A stretch of 64,000 nt of DNA, taken from NCBI GenBank assembly GCA_947034885.2, contig OX344750.2, positions 36,442,821 through 36,506,820 on the forward strand, written 5' to 3'. The position numbers and the translations under genes were made by a program. The notes under the pieces were generated by a model. The model did not search any database and had not been told where the DNA came from. It saw only the letters and a program-made list of their open reading frames with translations. Numbering within the stretch: the first letter of the stretch is position 1; each line of letters starts with the position of its first letter. Below are positions 1-11,841 of the stretch, in pieces. Source of the DNA: Thuidium tamariscinum. Its lineage: Eukaryota > Streptophyta > Bryopsida > Hypnales > Thuidiaceae.

Positions 1-954
1 AAATTCACCTACCATCCATGTACTTCAATTTTACTATAGAAACTTTAATGAGTAGAAATTTTATTTTTTTGTCTAATTTCATTATCCACTTATTGTATTT
101 AGCCATCTAGCCTCATACCAAAAGCTCATATTGCCATTGAATTCAATAAACACAAGTTTGTAATTGCCTATATTATTCTCATCATGGTCATACATTCCAA
201 ACAAAGTTGCCTTATTTTATCCATTAGATCACATTTTGAGTTCTCAATAGTATACATCTAATTTGAAGATGGATATGTTGCATGTTTGCTTTCTTGTCAA
301 AATCTATGTATAGCCAAAATTCACTAATATTCATCTCTTTGGCAATTTAATTATTTTCTCCCTATAATGAATAGATATAGCCACTTCATCAAAAGTTCGT
401 CCAAAATTATCACAAACATTTTGAAAAAACTAAATCACTAAAAAACCTGCTTGTAGGTGATCTTGAGGGTCTATACAAAAACAAATGTCTAGTTCTTTTT
501 AGGAAATGAAGCTAGATGCCAAAAAAATTAGTTTTTTTAATTTTTTTCAAGCTTTGATGAATATAATACAGATTTTTTTAAACAATTGCCGAGACAAGTG
601 CATAGATGCATCTACTGTGAATAATAGACTAATATACAAATGATCCCCTAAACACCCAAAAGCAAAAACAAAAGCCCCACACCTCAAGCTTGTATCACTT
701 GAGGTGTGTATTACAAGATTGGCCAATGTGGAATCTATCTACATCATCATGACAACTTTTTGTACCCCACTTGTCAACTTTGGGTCTACCTACACATTTT
801 TTTAAGGGTTCATGTAATAGGTATTGATAAATGACTCCTTTGACATTTGGGTGCTTCTACATTAAGTTAACCATTGGAAGATGTGGCCCCTTGTCATCAA
901 AGTAGTTAATAAAATACTCTAGTTATTGAACCAATAGATACATTCTTTATTTCT
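1..954. other. AT-rich intergenic DNA, no gene seen
   Basis: No open frame of useful length or recognisable protein in either strand. The only local structure is a short hairpin at about 677-708, where CACACCTCAAG is followed after about ten bases by its reverse complement CTTGAGGTGTG. The stretch at about 885-954 recurs, diverged, at 1887-1967, so related repeat sequence flanks the element between them. Confidence 0.6.
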
Positions 955-1830
955 GTAAACTCCTAAAGGACCAAACTGTGTTTTTTGGCAACATAGTGAT
1001 TTTGGGCAACTTACTATAGATGGATTTGTTCTTTTTCTTATAAATTTTCACTCAACATGAGCCCAAGGAGTATCTTTAAAGCCCAACAATTTTCATAACT
1101 TTTGACTGTATGGTTCAATAGTTATTGTGCAATATGTAGTTTTCATTGCTCGGTGGGCAGCCTAGGCAACTAAAAAAACTTCCTCAAAAATCACTTTTTT
1201 TAAAATAATTTTTTTAAATTTACATATAAATGAAAAACTTTGAATGATTTCATTTTAATAAATGAGATGAAATTTGTGGGAGTTTTAGTTTGTGGGTAGT
1301 TATAGGATGTCTACTCAAAAATAAACTTTGAAGTCCTTTTTTAAATATTTTTCAAAAAATATATATGTTGGATGTATATTATTTATTACAACATTTTAAC
1401 CTTTAGGATTGGCATTTTTCAATTCTATGAATAATTTGTTAATAATTTAGTATTTTGAATCATATTCTATTTTTTGCTACTTACTATTTTTTTCCTACAT
1501 GTTGTACAATTCCAATTGATTTGAAAATTTTCAAGAATGTAGCCAACTTAACTTGAAGAACAAAATCAAAGATTAACAACCATTTTGGACGTTTATTCAT
1601 ACAAATGTTGAGTTGTCTGGGTTTTCATAGGGATAAAAAAAGGATTTTAGTCACTTCAAACATTAATATCTTGCAATCTACATGGCGGAAATTTCTAAAA
1701 ATTTTCTACATCTATTCAAACTAGTGTACTAAAAGATACTATGGTTACATTTGTCCAAGAAAAATTTCTAAAATTTAGTAGTTTTCCTAGAAATGATAGG
1801 TTTGGAGCGGTTTTGGTAAAAAACATGATT
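955..1830. mobile_element. Degraded member of the TTAA-flanked element family (long subfamily)
   Basis: The left end reads GTAAACTCCTAAAGGACCA, close to the TTAACCCCTAAAGGACCA end of the intact copy at 35706-36640, and continues with the shared subterminal TTTTTTGGCAACATAGTG. The interior also follows that copy in reverse orientation, including the subterminal stretch CCTAGAAATGATAGG near 1785-1800. The far end is eroded, so the right boundary is approximate. No protein-coding capacity is visible. Confidence 0.55.
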
Positions 1831-2249
1831 TCTATCATCAAACACTAGTTTAATTCTCCAATGTCCTCCAACTTTGGAATGACATGGGCCTCTATGACCA
1901 AGGTTGTCACCAAAATACTCTAATTATTAAACCTAGAAGTATACTCTTTATTTCTTTAGCCATCAATGGAGTCATTCATTGAACCTATGAGGTTCAAAGT
2001 GTCCTTGCAAGATTAACCTTAGCTTCAAAAGACAAGACCTACTACCATAGTAGTTTGCCAAAAGTGATTTGATTAATGAATCAATATATAGGTGCATTCT
2101 TCATTTGGGAAAGAACCTTGAAAGTCATCCAAATAAAGCTCTTCAAATATTCTCTCTAGATGAGCTACCATCTTCTTAGCATAACTTTCTTAATCCAAGG
2201 GCTTGCCTACATTTTTGCCAAAATTTGTTTTTCATCATACAAACACTAT

Positions 2250-2470
2250 AAAAAACCTATGTTTTATATGGCATTTTCAAATTTTGTATGAGAGATTTTA
2301 GGTGATGTCAAATACTATAACCCATGTTTTTATGTTAGCAATGATGTTTAATGTAATATGAAGATGTTACATTGGACATCATTGCTAACATAAAAACATA
2401 GGTTGTTGTATTTGACGTCGCCTTTAATTGTTACAAAAAATTTCAAAACTTCACATAAAATATAGATTTC
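2250..2470. mobile_element. Inverted-repeat MITE-like element
   Basis: Two arms of about 100 bp face each other across a loop of under 20 bases. The core TTTTATGTTAGCAATGATGT at about 2329-2350 is mirrored by ACATCATTGCTAACATAAAA at about 2374-2395, and the match continues outward with mismatches (GGTGATGTCAAATAC against GTATTTGACGTCGCC). There is no ORF. Superfamily and target-site duplication are not clear. Confidence 0.65.
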
Positions 2471-2958
2471 TTACAATGAAATTTTTTGCTTTTTGAAAAA
2501 TCATTTTTTTGTTAAAATAATATCATCTATTTTTAGAAATATTTCCACCTTACAAAATAATATTCATGAAATCTACATCCATTACACTCGAAGGATAGAT
2601 CCATGTCTACTACAAGCATTAAAGATCAATAACTATAAAAATACTACCCATTGTTTGCATTGGTGTCATACCTTTAGATAGCTATCTCCACCTTCTTATA
2701 CTAGACCTAGTCCAAAACTAAAATTCTAGGCAAAACTAAATTCCAAGCTTGCTTCATGTTAATTGAGGTTTTTTTAATGCTATAGAAACACTACCTTCTC
2801 ACCAAGGTACTTGACCAAAAATTATCAAAATAATTTAGATTTTAGAATGAGTTGGTGCATTCTTCATTTTTAGAGTTTTCAAAATAAATCATTCACCAAG
2901 ATGCATTATATTTTATACAATATTTCAAGGTTAATATGACCTTATCTTCAAATACTTT

Positions 2959-3184
2959 CACTAGAAGAAATCCCTATTTATTTCAACAAAACACATCAAC
3001 AAGATTGTGTTGAGACTGCGTTGCTGAAAACGCAGAAAAAACGCAAGAAAACACAAAAAAACGCGTTTTTTGTGTTTTTCTGCATTTTCAGCGTTTTTCT
3101 GCATTGTCAGCAACACAGTCTCAACACAATCTTGCTGATGTGTTTTGTTGAAATAAACAGGGATTTTGCATTTTTCTTCTAGTG
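2959..3184. mobile_element. CACTA-ended MITE, 226 bp, TTT target-site duplication
   Basis: The element starts CACTAGAAGAAA and ends TTTCTTCTAGTG, with TTT directly before (2956-2958) and after (3185-3187). It is an almost complete palindrome: the left arm runs through ACAAGATTGTGTTGAGACTG and the right arm through its complement, meeting near ACGCGTTTTTT. CACTA termini with a 3-bp duplication are the known signature of the CACTA (EnSpm) superfamily. It is far too short to code for a transposase, so it is non-autonomous. The near-perfect arms suggest recent origin or folding into a long hairpin. Confidence 0.8.
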
Positions 3185-3683
3185 TTTGAATTTTGAATTA
3201 TCTTGTAGAGTCACTTACCACACTATCATTGATTAAAATACATTTGTTTTGCATTCAAGCTATTTATCCTTAAAAACCATTGTCCTTGAAGCAATTGGAT
3301 TAAAAGGTTTGAGTGTACAAAGATAAAAATAAATCCTAATGATGTAGTAAATCTTTGATTATCTAAAAAAGGGAAAGAAAACCTTTATTTAAATAAAAAT
3401 TCGGACTAATATAAAATAATATTTGGTACCATTGACTAGTCTATACTATTCTCCAATGTTCTTGAAGGAAGCTAGTCTAGCTAGTTGCATTACTTGCATG
3501 TTGTTGAGGTGAAGAAACGTCGAGTTACAAAGTTGAACTAGTTGCTTGGTACAAAGGTGGAGAAATCTTCATCTTTGCATGTAGAAGCTATAATTGGGTG
3601 TTGCATTATAGTAGGACTTATGTTCTTCTAGGTTCCAACATCAATACCTATAAGACTATGAGCTTTAGTTGATAGGAAGCTTA

Positions 3684-4193
3684 CTACTTGCTTGCCTTTC
3701 CATATAGTCTTCGAGACAAAACCTGTTTTATATATCCTAGTCCACATCCTGAAGGGATTTTGGTCATCCTTGGTGGTGTAGCAATATTATTTGATGGAGC
3801 TCGAGAAGAAACCAATGTACTTGTTTGTTGTTGGAGCAAGCTAACATTCCTTGATGGCCCCCCAGATAGAGTTGGTCTACTTGATTGTTCGATTTTTGTT
3901 GTTAATGTAGGCAATTGAATTTGTCTTAGCCTTTTAAGTTTGGCTCTACGTGGATGATGTCGAGATTGGATAGATGTTGATCCAATTGTGAGTTGTGACA
4001 TCATTGGCAATATATAAGGATTGAATACAATACTTTCCTCAGGAACACTCTCTAAAATTGGCTTCCACTTATTTTTTCGTCTAAAGTGTGCCCTCTTTTG
4101 TTTCTTACATGCTATAACTAGTCCCTTTAGTTCTCTTCTTGTCTTACTTTTCAAAAGAGATTTTAGAATTTTTTCCTCTTCTAACAACTCCAT
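3684..4193 (-). CDS. Unrecognised 169-codon open frame, doubtful gene
   Basis: This is the longest uninterrupted frame in the first 15 kb, starting at an ATG at 4193. The predicted protein is basic in its N-terminal third (KSKTRREL, CKKQKRAHFRRKNKW) and rich in Ser, Thr and Pro later. I do not recognise a domain. No intron signals or partner exons were found and the surroundings are repetitive. It could be a fragment of a mobile-element protein, an exon of an unseen gene or chance. Confidence 0.15.
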   Translation of the reverse strand: MELLEEEKILKSLLKSKTRRELKGLVIACKKQKRAHFRRKNKWKPILESVPEESIVFNPYILPMMSQLTIGSTSIQSRHHPRRAKLKRLRQIQLPTLTTKIEQSSRPTLSGGPSRNVSLLQQQTSTLVSSRAPSNNIATPPRMTKIPSGCGLGYIKQVLSRRLYGKASK

Positions 4194-5399
4194 GAGGACC
4201 AAACAATCTTGAAATAATTTTAATAATATTGACTTAATACTAATCCTACTAAAGAAAAGTACTAGTAGGTATTGGTATCTTCTCCAACAACTCGACTACA
4301 ACTATCAGCTAGTGAAAAGAAAAGACTTGAAAATGGATTGCAAATGATTAAAAGAACAAAAAAAATAGTAGAAAAATAGTAATACAAACGATGATATCCT
4401 CAACACTCCAAAAATATCAATTGAATCTGCAATCTCCATCATACAAAAATCACTATGATATGGGTTCTACTAGACGTACACTTGAAGATTAATAAGCATA
4501 GAAGAATTAATCTTTAACAAAGTTTAGAACTAAGAAAAAATTTGCATGCTTAAATACCAATCCAATCCTTCCTACTGAGACTCTTAAAGGCTTGTAAGAT
4601 TACTACCGAGGCTTGAGTGACTTCAAGGAAGTGAGTTTTTCTAAAATTATTAAATGCAAATATGAAAAATTTAGACCAAAGTTACTTTTGATATCTACTA
4701 AGTGAATTGGGTCTATTGCTTGGTTGGATTCAACTTAAAACTATTAAACACTAGCAATGGAATTAATTGCTTGCCTTCATGAGGCCTTGCTAGTAAGATT
4801 AATTCATTAGAGGGCTTTCGAGGGAAATGGGAGACCGTGCGTGTTTTTGAGTTCTTAGATTGAGGGAACATGCCACATCAATAGTCTAATGTGGTCAAGA
4901 GATTGGAATGTCAGAAAATAATAATTTTTAAAATTTCAAAATAATAATTTTTAATTCAATTTCAAGATTCTTTAAAAAAAATTCAAAAAAAATTCAAAAA
5001 TTCAACCATTATGGGCTAATTTATTGTTTCAAGACAACATAGGGAATTGGCAAGGGAACAGCCCCAAAACGGACCTTCCTTGCCTTGAAATGTCTTCTAA
5101 TGGTTATACTGAAATCTACTCCCGAGGCTTGATTATTAGCATTTAACTTATAAAAGCTATATGCTGGAGCCAATGGTCTTTCTACTATAAGCACAAGGAT
5201 GATCATTGTAATCAATTTTGTGTTTGTTTGTGTCAATCAAAGAGAGTATTGGGCCATTTATCTAGGTAGGTTTTATATGACTTCCTCTTCTACTTTACAA
5301 CAAGTTATATAGAGGTGGTATTGCTTGGCTCCCGAAAGTCATTCCTTCTTTTGCAGTCACTTACATTCAAAATACCCTCAAGAAGTTTTTTATTCTTTA

Positions 5400-6220
5400 A
5401 GTTCATTGGTCATATTAGTGATCATTAGTACTTATTTCTTCAAATGTTACAATTATTAAAATTTATTCAACATCCTTTTGATAAAGAATGATGTATCCTT
5501 CATTAATTAATTGAAGAAACTATAAATTCCATTAGAAAGATCCTTGTTTCAAATATAGTTGTATTCCAAAAACTTCATAGAATTTTTTTCTTCTTGGAAT
5601 CATATTCTCAGTCTATTTTGTCACTTACAACAATTGATGTATAGTTCATGGAAAGAAGTTTATTTCAAAGGTATATAGAAATCATTTGAGCATTTTTTGG
5701 TAATTGCAACAAACCGCTTGTGCATCAATGGAATCCTCTTTTGTGGGATATGTTTGTAATTTTGTGATAGTAACATTTACGATAAGTTTTATAAAAAAAT
5801 TGTATTCTTTGAATCAATTGATCATAATAGTGATCCATAAAACTTAGTTCTTCAATTCCATTAGGATTGTTGGAATTGAACATCATCTTGAGAGTATTAT
5901 GTCCTAGAATAATTGAAAAGAGCAAAAACTTCATTAGAAAGATTCTTACTTCAAACATACTGTTGTGTTGAAAAAACTTCATAGAATAATCTTTTTTTTA
6001 GAATGGCATTCTCACTCTAATTTGTCACTAATAATAGTTGGTGTGTGATTCATGAAAATAAATCTATTCAAAGATATTTTGACACTAGTTGAGTAGTTTG
6101 AGTGTTTGTAGCAAAAGCTTGTACAATTGCATGTTCCAAACTAATATCTAGCTTGCACATCTTTATTTCAATTTTTGATTTGCAATCATCAAGTTTGTGT
6201 ACAAAATGATTGCAAGTAAG
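5400..6220. repeat. Diverged tandem duplication, about 400-bp unit
   Basis: Two adjacent blocks share landmarks in the same order: GTCATATTAGTGATC with GATCATAATAGTGATC, CCATTAGAAAGATCC with TCATTAGAAAGATTC, AAAACTTCATAGAAT in both, and TTTTGTCACTTACAA with ATTTGTCACTAATAA. The offset is about 405-410 bp. The copies have many small indels, so the duplication is old. No gene is visible in either copy. Confidence 0.5.
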
Positions 6221-6561
6221 GACTTCGCTTGTGCAGTGACCAATTTGCAAATGGATGATGAGGAAATGTTTGAAGGAAAGCACATTATAAAACTAAAGAG
6301 CTTAGATGGAAAAATCATTGAAGTGAATAAGGCCATCACATGTAAACCACTAATCTTGAAGTTTGTGGTGTAGGACACGGCACCAAGGGGGGCATTCCTA
6401 CAATTGACATGTCTAGTGATACCTTGGCTATGGTGATTAAATATTGTGAATATCATTTGGAGAATGATGACAATATTCCACAAGCCATGATGGATGCATG
6501 GGATGAAGATTTCATCAATGTTAGCTAATGATTCTTAAACAAGTTGATGCTAGTAACTATG

Positions 6562-7558
6562 GGTGATTGCACGAAACACCTAGCAGTTTGGTTGCGTTTT
6601 GATTTTGGAGTGCTATAACTTTTGATGTATGAATCCAATGCCAAAACCAAAAAATTTATTTCTAAAGATATTGACAAAGATTGAATTCCTTATTTTTCAG
6701 AAATTTTAAAAAATCATTTTATATTTAAAAGTTAATTTTGTTAATTTGTCACACTTTGACAAAGTGGGGTTTTTAGTACTATTGAGCGATTAAAATTAAT
6801 TTTTTTAGCTGAAATTTCTATGGTATATTTTCTTAGTAGGTAGACATGTTCCTACCAAAATAAATCTAAAAATACATTACTTTATATCCTCCACATTCGT
6901 GCAAATAGGCCTTCTTCGTGCGTGCAATTCCAAACATTAGAAATGTTTTTGACGTCATTTTTTTAGTCAAATAGCATCACCAAAAAGTCTTCCCAAATGG
7001 ACAATTTTTATTTTTGTTGAAATTTTTTTTTCCTATTTTCTACAAATTAAAACGTTAAAGCATGTATTTTCTAGGACATTTTTTGGACATAGAGTTTTGT
7101 TCCAGAAAATAAAAATTTATCATTTGGGAAGACTTTTTAGTGATTCTATTTGACTAAAAAAATGACGTCAAAAACATTTCTAATGTTTGGAATTGCATGC
7201 ACAAAGAAGGCCTGTTTGCACGAATGTGGAGGATATAAAATAATTTACTTTTAGATTTATTTTGGTAGGAACATGTCCACCTACTAAGAGAATATACCAT
7301 AGAAATTTTAGCTAAAAAAATTAATTTTAACCGCTCAATAGTACTAAAAACCCCACTATGTCAAAGTGTGACAAATTAACAAAATTAACTTTTAAATATA
7401 AAATGATTTTTTAAATTTTTTGAAAAATAAGGAATACATCCTTGTCAAGATCTTTAGAAATAAATTTTTTGGTTTTGGCATTGGATTCATACATCAAAAG
7501 TTATAGCACTTCAAAATCAGAACGCAACCAAACTGCTAGGTGTTTCATGCAATCACCT
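6562..7558. mobile_element. 1-kb foldback element with arms of about 460 bp
   Basis: The left arm begins GGTGATTGCACGAAACACC and the right arm ends GGTGTTTCATGCAATCACC. The two can be followed inward as near-perfect reverse complements (for example CCTAGCAGTTTGGTTGCG against CGCAACCAAACTGCTAGG) until a loop of roughly 80 bases around 7025-7105. There is no coding sequence. Long inverted arms with a short unique centre fit a Mutator-like or foldback element. No convincing 9-10 bp target duplication was found. Confidence 0.75.
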
Positions 7559-10500
7559 CTATATTCACCTGTGGACTTTTGACTTAATAGAGTATTTTAT
7601 TTAATATTCTTGAGTACTATCATCAAAATTTGTAAAAAAAAAACTATTGGATTTTGGAGAATGTATGTCAATATTGTAATTTATTGTTGTAATTTAATGG
7701 TGCATTTTAACTTCATAAATTATATTGTTAGCCTTAATTTTAGTACAACAATATAATAAAGTTGTTGCAAATATAATTTTTTAGTTGAAAAATGTGTGAG
7801 ATGATTGCATTTTATACTTAGTTTTACTATTACTATGATGGTGAATATTTACTTTGACTTTTGAGAGATCTTCAAAAATTGTGTAATGACTAAATTTACT
7901 TCATGATCTTTTAAGCAAATGGTTTGTTGATGTTGTGAGTACTATTAATATGCTTGATGATTTGCATGCATTTGACTACTTGGGCATCCAAAACCTATTG
8001 AAGTTGGTTGATAAGGTTATTCAAATGATGTTGATAAAAGGTTAGAATCTTTAAGGATTCACTAAACCTTTTAAATCATTCATTAGTAACCTATATAGTA
8101 AAAGGGGATCACTGAGGAAATAATGCAAGATGAAAAAATTATTCTAATCTAGATTAAATAGTACTCATCTTGAGGGGGATAATATTAATGTAGTCTAAAA
8201 TTCTAAATTTTTGTATGAGCTCATAGGAGATTTGTAAGTATATGTGTTCTACAAGAATAGTGTTTCAACCTTCGCTTAGATGCATTGGAGACCTCTCACA
8301 ATTTTATTGAAATCATATTAAGGCTTAAATTGGAGGAATTTATTAAGCTCTTATTTATAGATTTTTTTAGTCACTTCTATTGTCTTGGCAATTACCATTG
8401 CAAAATAAAAATTGAATGTCAGTGGGAGAAAATATTATACAAACTAACTTACTTCAAAAGATAAATTTTTATTACTAAAATCTATAAAAGTACTATAGTA
8501 ACAATCTAGAAGAAGAAACTTATACTAATAGAGTAGTGTGCTAGTGATTGCATTATGCTCAATGAATTTAATTTTCTCATGGATATTAATTAAGATAAGA
8601 ATTGATATTTTCACAGTAGCCTAATAGCCTATACTTTGCAAGCCAATGAATTTTTCATATTAAAAAATATTCTATGTTATTTTTGGATTTTTATAGTTCT
8701 TTCCATTGATGTTTGAAACCTTAGGTTAATTTCAAAGTCTTAAAGAAAAAATTCATTTTTTTAAAGTAAATAATCATTTTACAATGATTATGAGGTAGAA
8801 ATTTGGATGCAAATTATCTTAAATAATTTCTTATTTTGATGTACATATTCTTAGTACTTTAAAGGCTCATGACTTATTCAAATAATATCTAAAAATATAT
8901 TCAAAGAGAATTCTCCTTTTGGCCCTCAAGAAGATCAAATAAGAACTTTTGTAGTAGAATACCAATAGGAATCATGCTTAAAATGCATTTTGAGACAATT
9001 ATAAGTATAGAGTTTTAATGTATAAGCTTCAATAACAATCTTGAATAAGAGATTGGGGTCTTTGTTTTAAATATATCTTTGACAAACAATTTCTTGGAAT
9101 GTTTTCTTGGAATGTTTCAATCTATTGAATACACTTCTATAGATAACGTTTGTTAGAAATTACTTTTAGATTGCAAAGTGAAAGCTTTGTTTCTTGGTCA
9201 AGTTTACATCCTTTGACTAGACAAACCTTAGGCAAGGTGCAAGACCTATGCTTCACTTTTAAAAGATTATTGATCCCCCCTTCAATTGTCTTGCTTAAAG
9301 ATTAACATATGGAGACAATAGAATCTCCATTGGTAATGCATGTGAACTTTCACTTGTAATAAATGTGAAATCATTGATTATATTGACATTTGATTTGTAC
9401 AATATACTCTCCACCTTAATATATCATTCACGGTGGCTAAAGTTCCTAGATTGCTACAAGAAAAATTCACATTTATTCTAATTGAAAATCTCCATTAGAA
9501 AAAAATCCAAAAAAAACCCTGAAAGGGGCTATCAATCATGGATAGTAAGGAATGACCAACAAATGCAAATTGAGAAAAAGAATTCAATTTTTTGGGGTAG
9601 TGAATTGCAAGGCTTGATAAATGTAGGATTTTTCAAAGAAATAATTAAAAAAATTCTTAAAAAGTGTTTTAAAAATATTTATATAAAAAAAATACAAAAT
9701 TACAGAAACATTGGATTTTATTTGGCATTAGTTAGTATAACCACATTAAATTGATGTTTTCTATACTATTAATTTAATTTTTTTTTGTTTAAGAAAAAAT
9801 TATTTAGTTTTCAGTTTTAAAAAAAACTGAATTTTTTGAATATTTTAAAATTTGGCCTTTATGATGATGAATAGTAACCATTGTCTTTCAAAGAGACTTC
9901 ATATTCTATTGAGGGAACTCCTTGAAGGGAAGCAATTTTTTGAGAGTTGAAATTCTTTCTAATGACTTTTTGTTTGGTAAATGAAGACATTATATTTATG
10001 TAAGTTGTACCCACATTCAACACTAATAGCAAATGAACATAATTACTATTGCAAAATGCAAATTATTTTTATTGAATATCATCAACACCAATGCATTATT
10101 TGAGCATTCATTTGTCCAAATAAATCAAGAACTTTAAATTATTGTTTGTACTTAAAAAAAGACATAAAAGTCTCCTAGGTTCTTATTTTTGATTGTGTGC
10201 AAAATTAAAAATAAATAAAGACATTTTTCAAATGATCAAAATTATATTCTGAAAATGAAAACATAAAAAAAAAAATTTCAAAAATAAAAAACAATATCAT
10301 AAAATGTATTTTAAATTTTATTATTGAAAAATAATTTTTTTGAATAAAATTATAATTTAAAATCAGTAAAAAATTAACATTCAATTTGACATATTAAAGA
10401 GACAATCATACCCATCCACTTTAGATATGGTATTATTTATTATAAAGTTATTTTAATATATATATTTTGTTGTAAGTTTTTGCAAACTATTAATAATTCA

Positions 10501-11840
10501 CTATCTTCTTTAGGCTTGAAATGTCAACTCATGAAATGAGTATGTTACATTTTAGGTAGTGATATAGATAAACTTTTACCTTGTAGGTACTATATTCATA
10601 CTACCTCTGTCTTACTAAAAAGCTCCAAATCAAGAAAAAAATTTGTCCCACTAAAAAGCTCCATTTTTTAATTTCAACCGTTTAGCAAGTGTTTGTTGTG
10701 TTGAACAACCTCGTGGATGCAAGTAAAACAATCTTGGAGCATTTCTGTAGCCTTGCAAGTTTGGTCTTGCTTGTATGACGCACTTTGTACTAATTGCTTC
10801 TTTACACAGTAGTGTTGACAATGCATTTAGTGATCACTTTGGTGCTATGAATATTTCATCATAAAGTGAGCTAGGTTTCTTTTTTTTAGATATTTAGGTT
10901 GAGGAACATGTTTCTAAGATAATATTGTTGCCACCACATTTTAAATCATCTAAAATGATAGAGTTGGCGGCATTCATAAAATGTGTTCAAATACCACACC
11001 ATCCACATGATTTTGGGTGCTTAAACAATACCACCTAAGCTAAAAAATTTGCATAGATCTAAGGGATGGTTTACTTGTTTTGAATGCATGTGTTTGTAGC
11101 ATCATGATTGAAATAATAGTTAATCCTTCAAGAAGAATGTTTTTGGAGCTTTTAAGTGGGATGGAGGTAGTATAAGATTGCCCATCTAATGACATCATCC
11201 AATTTAACAAATTATAATAAATTAGATTTCAAAATCTACAACTCAAGTATAAAGAAGAATTTCACAAGTGCTTTATTCATCATCTATTATATGAATTAGT
11301 GTGATATATTGAGTTACGAGTGTCAAGCGCTCTAATAAAGAAGAAGTCTATAAAACTTTTAAGCTTAAAGAGCATCCTAAGTTAATAAAAAAAATATGTA
11401 TTCAAGTTTTGAATATACTGATAGTGAAAATAATGGTTTTAGAGCCATATGCCATCTCAACTTCAATAATTTGTAACTAATTTCTTAATAAGTTCTAAAA
11501 AAAATGAAACAATAATTTAGGTAATATGCTAATTTCATCTTCAATTTTTCTTATAGATTAATATAAATTCAGGAATCAATTAGTGAAGGATTGCTTTCCA
11601 AAAATGCAATCAATTCTATTGTAGATGACCTAGTTGGTTGTCATTTTTTGCATTTTTGAATGTATCTTTTTGAGTCATATGAGTGTATTTTGTATGTTTT
11701 TGTGGTATTTGTTTAACAATTTGGTGTTTTGGATGCATGTTTGAATGACATGATTTCATTTTCCAAATAGGATTTTGAGGTGATCGGTCGGTTTGTTTGC
11801 TTCTGGTTGAGTCGAATCTGTGGATGAATGGTAGTGAGTG
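7559..11840. other. AT-rich intergenic DNA, no gene seen
   Basis: Over 4 kb of strongly AT-rich sequence with poly-A and poly-T runs. The longest frame (9482-9754) is lysine- and isoleucine-rich and resembles translated AT-rich noncoding DNA. I see no protein motif, RNA gene or clear inverted repeat here. Confidence 0.6.
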
Positions 11841-11841
11841 T

